Part shown: positions 1-6,277 of the stretch, piece by piece
How the letters are laid out: each line of letters begins with the position of its first letter
How positions within the stretch are numbered: position 1 is the stretch's first letter
DNA from: Desulfobacteraceae bacterium UBA2174
GTDB lineage: Bacteria; Desulfobacterota; Desulfobacteria; Desulfobacterales; UBA2174
Direction of reading: 5' to 3'
Assembly: GCA_002327445.1 (NCBI GenBank)
Contig: DCWA01000040.1
Coordinates: 4,447 to 68,446, forward strand
DNA length: 64,000 bases
Made by a program: the position numbers and the translations under genes
Notes under the pieces: model-generated
Seen by the model: the letters and a program-made list of their open reading frames with translations, nothing else
Told to the model about the DNA's origin: nothing
Database searches by the model: none

Positions 1-34
1 TCCGCAGTCGGGAAGATCGGCGGGAGGCGGTGGC
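1..34. repeat. End fragment of the interspersed GACTGC/GTCAT repeat
   Basis: The first bases (TCCGCAGTCGGGAAGATCGG and the following GC-rich stretch) match the right arm and tail of the copies ending near 4310 and 42490. The fragment stops directly at the ATG of the decarboxylase at 35. The rest of the copy lies before the window. Its contact with the gene start suggests that it replaced or truncated the native 5' flank. Confidence 0.7.
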
Positions 35-1347
35 ATGTCCGAAGAGATCCACAGCAGACGGGTATTTCCCTCGGCGGAGGCGATAGAGAGACTCCGATCT
101 CTGGACGTCCCGCTTCAGGCCAACCCGCTTCCGCCGGCGGAGGTTCTTTCCCTCCTTGACGAGGCGGGGTCTCCCGCGACCGTCGCCTCAAGTGGCGGCC
201 GTTATTTCGGTTTTGTCATTGGGGGGCATTGCCAGCGGCGTTGGCGGCCAATTTTCTCGCCGGTGTCTGGGACCAAAATGCAGCCCTGGAAGTCGCCTCT
301 CCTGTTGCGGCCGCGCTCGAAGAGATCTCCACGCGGTGGTTGCTCTCGTTGTTGGATCTCCCGAAGGATACGGGTGTCGGGTTCGTCACAGGCGCCACGA
401 TGGCCAATTTTACAGGGCTGGCCGCCGCACGGCATGTGGTGTTGGAAAAGGCCGGCTGGGACGTGGAGAGAAATGGCCTTTTTGGAGCGCCACCCATCAC
501 CGTGGTCGTCGGTGACGAGGTTCATGTCTGCCTTCTCAAGGTCCTCAGCATGCTCGGGCTTGGACGGGAACGGGTCGTGCGAGTTGCCGTGGATGGGCAG
601 GGTAGAATGCGTGCGGACCGCATTCCCGACCTCCAGGGTCCCGCCATCGTGTGTGCTCAGGCGGGCAATGTGAACACGGGAGCCTTTGATCCGATTGCCG
701 AGATAGTGGAAAAGATACGGAAAACGGACAATATCTGGCTCCATGTCGATGGCGCCTTCGGCCTGTGGGCGGCGGCTTCTCCGAACCGTGCCCACCTCGC
801 GGACGGGATTCGGCAAGCGGATTCCATGGCGACGGATGCACACAAATGGCTGAATGTCCCCTACGACAGCGGCCTGGTGTTCGTTCGCGATGCGGGGGCA
901 CTCGTTGCCGCCATGTCCGCGTCGGCCGCCTACCTGACCGAGTCCGGAAAACGCGAACCGTTTCATTATGTGCCGGAATTATCGCGGCGTGCCAGAGGTG
1001 TCGAGATATGGGCGGCGCGGAAGTCTCTCGGCAAGAAAGGACTGGCCGATCTGATAGAGACGAATTGCCGCCAGGCAACCCGAATCGCCGAGGGCCTCAA
1101 GGCTGCCGGATTCGCGATCCTGAATGATGTCGCGCTGAATCAGGTCCTGGTGTCATTCGGAGATGCGGAGACGGCGGACCGCGTTATCCGACGCGTTCAG
1201 GATGATGGCACGTGCTGGTGTGGAGGGACGACCTGGCAAGGAAAACGCGCGATGCGGATCAGCGTTTCCTCATGGAAGACGACCGACGAGGATATCGCGC
1301 GCAGTCTGGATGCAATCCTTCGCATGGCGAAGGGAGAAGGCTTGTAA
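35..1347 (+). pseudogene. PLP-dependent group II decarboxylase-like protein, frameshifted
   Basis: This is a pyridoxal-phosphate decarboxylase or aminotransferase-fold enzyme of the aromatic amino acid/glutamate decarboxylase group; the substrate cannot be read. Reading from 35 gives an N-terminal piece ending in YFGFVIGG, and the body continues in another frame from about 228 (LPAALAANFLAGVWDQNA onward). The PLP lysine lies in the motif TDAHKWLN, and the cofactor aspartate in HVDGAFG. The break falls in a run of six G at 221-226, where one missing base restores the family reading GG-x-LPAALAAN. The combined product is about 437 residues and looks short at the N-terminus. An interspersed repeat abuts the start codon, so the true 5' end may be lost. 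It is either a real pseudogene or a homopolymer sequencing error. Confidence 0.8.
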
Positions 1348-1456
1348 AATCGGACCAACAAAGGAGTCCATCTGCCCAGAGGCCGGGCGAATCCGCCACG
1401 GCGCTTGAGAACGCGAGGCCGCCATGCCGGATGAAGTCCCTTCCGGACCCGCTTAA

Positions 1457-1472
1457 CATGGCGTACGCCATG
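1457..1472. promoter_or_regulatory. Perfect 16-bp palindrome upstream of yefM
   Basis: CATGGCGTACGCCATG is a perfect inverted repeat, followed a few bases later by a second GTAC core (GACGTACTGT). It lies about 45 bases before the antitoxin start. YefM proteins are known to repress their own operon by binding palindromes with a TGTACA-like core, so this is a plausible autoregulatory operator. No binding evidence exists here. Confidence 0.5.
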
Positions 1473-1517
1473 ACGTACTGTTCAACAAGCCATCCTCTGC
1501 AACAATGAGGTGATCCC

Positions 1518-1760
1518 ATGCCAACCATCACAGCGACGGAAGCCAGATGCAAGCTGTACAGGCTGATCGATGAGACCGCGACATCGCATGAGCCGATTGT
1601 CATCACCGGCAAGCGAGGCAGCGCCGTTCTGATTTCGGAGGATGACTGGCGCTCCATCCAGGAAACACTCTATCTTTCCAACATTCCCGGCATGCGGGAA
1701 TCCATCCGTGAAGGGCTCGCCACACCCATTGAGGAATGCTCCCGAGAAATTGACTGGTAA
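1518..1760 (+). CDS. yefM: Type II antitoxin, Phd/YefM family
   Basis: An 80-residue antitoxin. The N-terminal part (about residues 1-50, beginning MPTITATEARCKLYRLIDE) is the Phd/YefM DNA-binding fold with the usual ITGKRGSAVLISEDDW motif. The C-terminal part (YLSNIPGMRESIREGLATP) is the flexible segment that neutralises YoeB toxins. AATGAGGTG lies 5-13 bases before the ATG and can serve as the ribosome binding site. Its TAA stop overlaps the ATG of the toxin remnant, the usual operon arrangement. Because the partner is destroyed, this is an orphan antitoxin here. A palindrome at 1457-1472 may be its operator. Confidence 0.9.
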   Translation: MPTITATEARCKLYRLIDETATSHEPIVITGKRGSAVLISEDDWRSIQETLYLSNIPGMRESIREGLATPIEECSREIDW

Positions 1761-1860
1761 TGTGGCAAATCATCTACACGACACAGGCTTTGAAAGACGC
1801 CAAGAAGTTGGCCTCAGACGGGGTTTTGAAACCAGTTCTAGAATCCTTCCAAGGGGCGGA
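1760..1860 (+). pseudogene. yoeB: YoeB/Txe toxin, N-terminal stub
   Basis: The reading frame starts MWQIIYTTQALKDAKKLAS, the characteristic beginning of YoeB-type mRNA interferases. Similarity ends after about 30 residues, near 1855, where the frame runs into the antisense of the phoH 3' end. The catalytic C-terminal half of YoeB (normally about 84-90 residues) is absent, so the product cannot be an active toxin. A deletion that joined this locus to the phoH terminus is the simplest explanation. Confidence 0.8.
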
Positions 1861-1861
1861 T

Positions 1862-3190
1862 CTACAGCAGCGATGCCGCCAGCTCGGAGAGATCCGAACG
1901 TTCTCCCTTTTCCAGATTGACGTGGGCCGCCAGCGGCTGATCCTTCATTTTTTCAATGAGATAACTCAACCCGTTGGAATGACTGTCCAGGTAGGGGTGG
2001 TCGATTTGAAAGACGTCGCCGGTGAACACCACCTTGGTTCCTTCGCCGGCCCGGGTGATGATCGTCTTGACCTCGTGGGGGGTCAGGTTCTGGGCCTCGT
2101 CCACGATGAAGTAGGTCTTCACCAGGCTGCGGCCGCGGATGTAGGACAGGGCCGTGATCACGATCTTGTCTTCGGCCAGCATCTCCCGGATGCGCCGCCC
2201 CATGCCGTTCTGGCCGCCCACCCCGTCCTGGATGACCCCCAGGTTGTCGTAAAGCGGCTGCATGTAGGGGTCGAGCTTGGACTGGATGTCGCCCGGCAGA
2301 AAGCCGATGTCCTTGTTGGACAAGGGGACGATGGGGCGCGCCACGAATATCTGCCGATAGGCGCGCCGGGTTTCCAGGGCGGCGGCCAGGGCCAGCAGGG
2401 TCTTGCCGGTGCCGGCCTTGCCAGACAGGGTCACCAGGGGAATATCCGGGTTGACCAGGGCATACAGGGCAAAAGCCTGCTCGGCGTTCCGCGGCGCGAT
2501 GCCGTAGCAGGTGAACTTGTCCGTGCGCCGGATCCGTCGCCTGGCCGGGTCCAGGTGGGCCAGGGCCGATTTTTGGCCGTTGCGCAGGATGAGGAACTCG
2601 TTGGGATGCAGGTCGGCGGCCCAGTCCATGCTTTCCGCCGAAACCCCCTCGCTGTCCGCGTACAGTTGATCGATCAGCCCCGCCGAAACCCCTTCGACAA
2701 TGCGCCGGCCCTTGTACAGCTCGGTGAGATTCTTGACGTGGTCGCTGGTGTAATCGGCGGCCAGCAGGCCGATGGCCTTGGCCTTCATCCGCAGATTGAC
2801 ATCCTTGGTCACCAGGATCACCTGGCGCCCGGGCGCCTGGCGGGCCAGATGCCAGGCACTGTTCAGGATCCGATGATCGGGCCGGATGTCGCCGAAGTTG
2901 GCCTGAAGGGTCTCGTCCAACGGCTTTTCCAGCATCACCTGGATCCGGCCCTTGCCCGGCCCCATGGGAATGCCGCCGTTGAAAATGCGGTTGCTGCAGA
3001 GATTGTCCAGGGTACGCAGAAACTGGCGGGCGTGGAAGTTGATGATTTCACCGCCCTTTTTGAACTGATCCAGCTCCTCGATGACCGTGATGGGAATCAC
3101 GACGTCATGTTCGTCGAAATGTTCGATGCAACTGCTGTCGTGCAAAATGACATTGGTGTCCAGTACGAAGGTTTTGCTACCGACGGCCAT
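1862..3190 (-). CDS. phoH: PIN domain-PhoH ATPase fusion protein
   Basis: A 442-residue cytoplasmic protein combining an N-terminal PIN ribonuclease domain (about 1-140, motif FVLDTNVILHD with the first acidic metal ligand) and a C-terminal PhoH NTPase (about 190-430). The P-loop is LSGKAGTGKTLLALA and the Walker B segment is FIVDEAQNLTPHE. Proteins of this PhoH2/YlaK layout act as RNA helicase-nucleases. The start at 3190 is chosen because GGAGG lies a few bases upstream; an earlier in-frame ATG at 3235 adds 15 unconserved residues. The 3' end abuts the truncated YoeB gene on the other strand. Confidence 0.92.
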   Translation of the reverse strand: MAVGSKTFVLDTNVILHDSSCIEHFDEHDVVIPITVIEELDQFKKGGEIINFHARQFLRTLDNLCSNRIFNGGIPMGPGKGRIQVMLEKPLDETLQANFGDIRPDHRILNSAWHLARQAPGRQVILVTKDVNLRMKAKAIGLLAADYTSDHVKNLTELYKGRRIVEGVSAGLIDQLYADSEGVSAESMDWAADLHPNEFLILRNGQKSALAHLDPARRRIRRTDKFTCYGIAPRNAEQAFALYALVNPDIPLVTLSGKAGTGKTLLALAAALETRRAYRQIFVARPIVPLSNKDIGFLPGDIQSKLDPYMQPLYDNLGVIQDGVGGQNGMGRRIREMLAEDKIVITALSYIRGRSLVKTYFIVDEAQNLTPHEVKTIITRAGEGTKVVFTGDVFQIDHPYLDSHSNGLSYLIEKMKDQPLAAHVNLEKGERSDLSELAASLL

Positions 3191-3269
3191 CTTGCCTCCA
3201 TCGCTGTTGGATCCCCGCCAAATGGTCCGGCCCACCCCTTATCATTTCAAGACACGAAAAGACGTTGCC

Positions 3270-3312
3270 ACAATATCTGGTAGCTGTCAATTACAAGAAA
3301 CAATATCTGGTA
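3270..3312. repeat. Two 13-bp direct repeats, 30-bp spacing
   Basis: ACAATATCTGGTA occurs at 3270-3282 and 3300-3312, exactly 30 bases (about three helical turns) apart. The pair lies 80-120 bases upstream of phoH on the minus strand, and downstream of the PIN toxin gene. The spacing would suit a regulator binding one face of the helix. No family can be assigned. Confidence 0.5.
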
Positions 3313-3383
3313 CTTATCTAACAAAAAACTCATAAATTCAGATCCGGAATCCCTCCGCGGGAGGGGCCCTCCCCGGATTCGCT

Positions 3384-3806
3384 TCAGAAAAGGGTCTCCA
3401 GAAAGTTCGATACTTTCACAATCGGAATTCCCTCGAAGGATCCCAAGCGGAGCAGATGCTGATCGCCGGACACGATGAAACGAGCCGCAGCCGCTACGGC
3501 GCAGTGTAAAAACTTGTCGTCTTCGGGGTCCTCGGAAATGACGGGTTCGGTCGATTGGACTTGTACGATCTCGAAAAGAGGCAGAATCTGATGATAAATC
3601 AGGTAGGTGATGTGGGATTCGGAAAGCTCGAAACGCGGATAGGCCAGAACCCGCAGGTACTCCGCGATGATCGCTTCCGAGGCATAAGGCCGGATGCGTC
3701 CCTCTTGCCAATGGTAAACCAGATGCCCCGGTTTCCCGCCGAAAAGCAAGGCCGAAACGACCACGTTGGTGTCGATGACAACGGCGGTCACTTTCGGCGT
3801 GCCCAC
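3384..3806 (-). CDS. PIN-domain toxin, COG1569 type
   Basis: A 140-residue single-domain PIN protein (VVIDTNVVVSALLFGGKPG at the N-terminus; acidic cluster EDPEDDKFL in the middle; SGDQHLL toward the C-terminus). These are the three acidic motifs of VapC-like nucleases that cut RNA with Mg2+. It overlaps the upstream AbrB-type antitoxin gene by 19 bases, which is typical of toxin-antitoxin operons and implies translational coupling. GTG at codon 6 is an alternative start. Function as a toxin is inferred from family and context. Confidence 0.85.
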   Translation of the reverse strand: MGTPKVTAVVIDTNVVVSALLFGGKPGHLVYHWQEGRIRPYASEAIIAEYLRVLAYPRFELSESHITYLIYHQILPLFEIVQVQSTEPVISEDPEDDKFLHCAVAAAARFIVSGDQHLLRLGSFEGIPIVKVSNFLETLF

Positions 3807-4015
3807 TCGATCGCTTCGTGCACACTGTCCGGGGTCAAGTTCAACTGACGAATTTTATCCCTGATAATGGACAGATCGGCTTGGTAGCGGAAAACCGGCG
3901 TCATCACCACCACCCCATCCCTGAGCTCAACATCGAAGTGTTCCACCGGAGGCAGGCGTTCCATGATTTTCTTGGGGATGGTGATCTGGTTCTTTGAGGT
4001 CAATTTTGCAAGCAT
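3788..4015 (-). CDS. AbrB/MazE-type antitoxin
   Basis: A 75-residue protein starting MLAKLTSKNQITIPKKIM, the swapped-hairpin AbrB DNA-binding signature, followed by a C-terminal segment ending IEWARRK that probably contacts the toxin. AAGGA lies about 8 bases before the ATG at 4015; an ATG at 4045 is possible but less likely. Together with the overlapping PIN gene it forms a type II toxin-antitoxin module that probably autoregulates. Confidence 0.85.
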   Translation of the reverse strand: MLAKLTSKNQITIPKKIMERLPPVEHFDVELRDGVVVMTPVFRYQADLSIIRDKIRQLNLTPDSVHEAIEWARRK

Positions 4016-4130
4016 TCCGTGATTCCTTTTTTCCTTGTTTATCATCACGGTAGTTTGCCAGGCAAGGGTTGTCAAGCAACAGGCATTGCCCCGCCAAAAT
4101 TTTGCGATCATCCTTGCGCGCTTGCGAGAA

Positions 4131-4348
4131 ATTTTTCTGGTTTATGCCCTTCTCCCGCCTGTATCCCTGACTGCAGATCCCTCGTCGCGTGGCTCCTCGG
4201 GATGACAGGGGTTCCTCCTCGGGATGACGCTTTTTTCCCGCTGTCATTCCGAGCGTCGGAGAGGAATCCGCAGTCGGGAAGATCGGCGGAAGGCGGTGGC
4301 ATCCGGCAAAAAAGGTGGCAGAGGCGCTTCCTTTGACGGAGCCCTGAA
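4131..4348. repeat. Interspersed inverted-arm repeat, tail type A
   Basis: Left arm GACTGCAGATCCCTCGTCG leads to CTCGGGATGACA; the right arm mirrors it with TGTCATTCCGAG and GAGGAATCCGCAGTC. Outer sequences (ATTTTTCTGGTTTA on the left; GGCAAAAAAGGTGGCAGAGG and TTGACGG on the right) are shared with the copy at 42165-42545, showing that the mobile unit is about 200 bases and longer than the inverted arms. No transposase is encoded. It fills the gap between the antitoxin and plsY. Confidence 0.8.
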
Positions 4349-4372
4349 GCGGCAGGTCGATGACAAATCGAA

Positions 4373-4975
4373 TCATAGCCCGGTGCGCGGTTCCCGGCCG
4401 GCGAGGAGGCGGCGGATGTTGGCCTGGTGGCGCCAGACGATCAGGGCGCCGATCACCAAGGCCCACAAGGTCAACGTCAGGGGCTTGGCGGTGAGGTGAA
4501 CCGCCAGGGGCAGGAAGACGGCGGCGGACAGCGAACCCGCCGATACCCGGTCGGTGGCGCAGAGCGTGAGGACAAAAACCAGCAGGCTGAGACCGAAAGC
4601 GGCGGGGGCCAGCACGAGAAAAGCCCCTGCGGCGGTGGCCACCCCCTTGCCGCCGGTGCGAAATTTCAGGTAAACGGGGAAGAGGTGCCCGGCCACGGCG
4701 GCGAAAGCCACCAGACCCGTGTAGGCGGCGCCGGCGGATTCGGACGCATCCACCAGCGCGGTGGCCAGCAGCGCCGGCAGCGCCCCCTTGCCGGCATCGA
4801 GAAGCAGCACCGCCACGCCGACACGATTACCGGCCACCCGGCGCACGTTGGTCGCGCCGATGTTGCCGCTGCCGATCCGGCGCGGGTCTACGCCGGCGAA
4901 AATGCGTGTCAGCAGGAGCCCGAAGGGAATCGAACCCAGCAGGACGGCAACAACCGGCAGCAGGTAAACGGACAT
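4373..4975 (-). CDS. plsY: Acyl-phosphate:glycerol-3-phosphate acyltransferase PlsY
   Basis: A 200-residue inner-membrane enzyme that acylates glycerol-3-phosphate with acyl-phosphate, the first step of phospholipid synthesis. The three PlsY signatures are visible: SIPFGLLLTR with GSGNIGATNVRR near residues 15-45, GKGALPALLA, and HLFPVYLKFRTGGKGVATAAG near 105-125. Five to seven hydrophobic segments match the family, and length is normal. The start MSVYLLPV at 4975 has only a weak GAGAT-like ribosome site. The divergent Smr gene begins 37 bases away. Confidence 0.95.
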   Translation of the reverse strand: MSVYLLPVVAVLLGSIPFGLLLTRIFAGVDPRRIGSGNIGATNVRRVAGNRVGVAVLLLDAGKGALPALLATALVDASESAGAAYTGLVAFAAVAGHLFPVYLKFRTGGKGVATAAGAFLVLAPAAFGLSLLVFVLTLCATDRVSAGSLSAAVFLPLAVHLTAKPLTLTLWALVIGALIVWRHQANIRRLLAGREPRTGL

Positions 4976-5011
4976 CAATTTCAAATCTCGGATCGCAAAT
5001 TCGGAATCACC

Positions 5012-5287
5012 ATGGATCCCGTCGAATATCCCATCACCGACATCCTGGATCTCCACGCCTTTCGCCCTCAGGAGGTGCCTGATCTGCTCGACGACTACTT
5101 CGAGGTCTGCCTCGAAAAGCGCATCCACTCGGTGCGCATCATCCACGGCAAGGGCCAGGGCATCCTGCGCCGGCGCGTGGAAGCGATCCTGGCACGCCAT
5201 CCGCTGGTGGCCGGCTTTCGCCCGGCACCGCCGGAAGCCGGCGGATGGGGGGCGACCCTGGTGGATCTCAAGCCGGTCACGGGGTGA
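5012..5287 (+). CDS. Stand-alone Smr-domain protein
   Basis: A 91-residue protein that is essentially one Smr (small MutS-related) domain. It contains ILDLHAFRPQEV (the LDLHxx motif) and the loop HGKGQGILRRRV, the conserved HGxGxG segment implicated in nuclease or nucleic-acid binding activity. Small Smr proteins of this size are widespread in Desulfobacterota and Geobacter-like bacteria but their role is unsettled. The last 11 bases overlap the 3' end of the YkgJ gene on the opposite strand. The start ATG at 5012 has GGAATCACC upstream. Confidence 0.88.
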   Translation: MDPVEYPITDILDLHAFRPQEVPDLLDDYFEVCLEKRIHSVRIIHGKGQGILRRRVEAILARHPLVAGFRPAPPEAGGWGATLVDLKPVTG

Positions 5288-5720
5288 AGTCGGCCAATTG
5301 GCACAAGCGCCGGTCCAGGGCGACCCGTTCCAGGATTTCCTCGCGGCTGTAGCAGCGGCCCTTTCCGATCCCCGGGCACTGCCTCGCCACCTCTTGCCAG
5401 CTCTTCTCGCAACGTAAATTAACAAGCCAGAACGGATAGATGCGGCACTGCATGGGGCGCAGTGGATAGATCCGGCACCCCTGGTCGTAGAACCAGCAGC
5501 GACCGTCGGCACGCTCCCGAACGGCAAAGCCCTCCCCGCGGGGAACGAAAAATTCGGCGGCATCCACCGAGGTGCAGTTCATGAATTCGGCGATGGCCGC
5601 CGCCTCGGCCCGATCGACCCACACCAGCCCGGGTGCGCCGGTGCAGCAGGCGCCGCAGCGCTGGCACTCGAAACGCAGGCCGTCATCGAAAAAATACCGC
5701 CGGTCGTCAAACCCGGCCAT
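5277..5720 (-). CDS. YkgJ-family cysteine cluster protein
   Basis: A 147-residue cytoplasmic protein of the zinc- or iron-chelating CxxCxxCC family. The metal cluster is CQRCGACC near residue 20, with further cysteines in RCWFYDQGCRIYPLRPMQCRIYP, the usual second half of the signature. The biochemical role of YkgJ proteins is not established. A GTG at 5747 would add nine residues; the ATG at 5720 is preferred because homologous proteins begin close to the FxxDGLRFxCxxC segment. Its start overlaps the end of the upstream rseC gene, suggesting one transcript. Confidence 0.85.
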   Translation of the reverse strand: MAGFDDRRYFFDDGLRFECQRCGACCTGAPGLVWVDRAEAAAIAEFMNCTSVDAAEFFVPRGEGFAVRERADGRCWFYDQGCRIYPLRPMQCRIYPFWLVNLRCEKSWQEVARQCPGIGKGRCYSREEILERVALDRRLCQLADFTP

Positions 5721-6177
5721 CAGGAGAATCGAGCGGCGGGGGCGCACAGGGTTCGCCGACTTGGACCCCGCGCTCCAGGATGCGCACGATCCGGGGTTGA
5801 TAAGCGCTCATGGTGCCCATCCGGCGCCCCTTGACCCGCACCACCACCACCGACAGGGCCAAACCGGCCAAGGCGCAGAGGGCCGCGGCATCCTCCCCGC
5901 CCAAGGGCAGACCGATGGCCGCTCCGGCCAGGAGACAGGCCACCGGAACGATGTAGAGCAGCAGCATCGCCTTGATATAGGCGCCGGTGGCGATCTCCAG
6001 CCGGACCCGGTCTCCGGGTCTGGCGTTGGCGCTGTTGCGCACCGAGACCGTCATTTCCCGGCCGGCATCGTGGCAAAACCCCTTGGCGCTGCACCCGGCG
6101 CAGGCTTCGCTCTTGATTGTTTTAACTTCCGCCATCACCCCGTCGACCCGGGTGACGATTCCTTCCTCGGCCGCCAT
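5707..6177 (-). CDS. rseC: SoxR-reducing system protein RseC
   Basis: A 156-residue membrane protein of the RseC family. A cysteine motif CAGCSAKGFC lies near residues 25-35 in the N-terminal soluble domain, followed by two hydrophobic helices (IKAMLLLYIVPVACLLAGAA and ALCALAGLALSVVVVRV). RseC accompanies Rnf-type electron transfer complexes and helps reduce or insert redox centres. The start at 6177 has AAGGAAAGG upstream. It lies 100 bases downstream of the RnfB-like gene on the same strand, so the two probably function together. Confidence 0.88.
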   Translation of the reverse strand: MAAEEGIVTRVDGVMAEVKTIKSEACAGCSAKGFCHDAGREMTVSVRNSANARPGDRVRLEIATGAYIKAMLLLYIVPVACLLAGAAIGLPLGGEDAAALCALAGLALSVVVVRVKGRRMGTMSAYQPRIVRILERGVQVGEPCAPPPLDSPDGRV

Positions 6178-6277
6178 GAACAGACCTTTCCTTGAAACGA
6201 CGGCCTGTTGGGGGCCGCCCAAAAAACACACCCCCGCCGGCGGCGGGGGCGTGATGAACGCGTTCATCCCCGGCCTG

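Noticed and set aside
1760..3283. Plus-strand open frame of about 500 codons after yefM
   Set aside because: Beyond codon 30 it is the exact antisense of phoH, whose minus-strand product has all PIN and PhoH motifs. Only the YoeB stub at the start is real.
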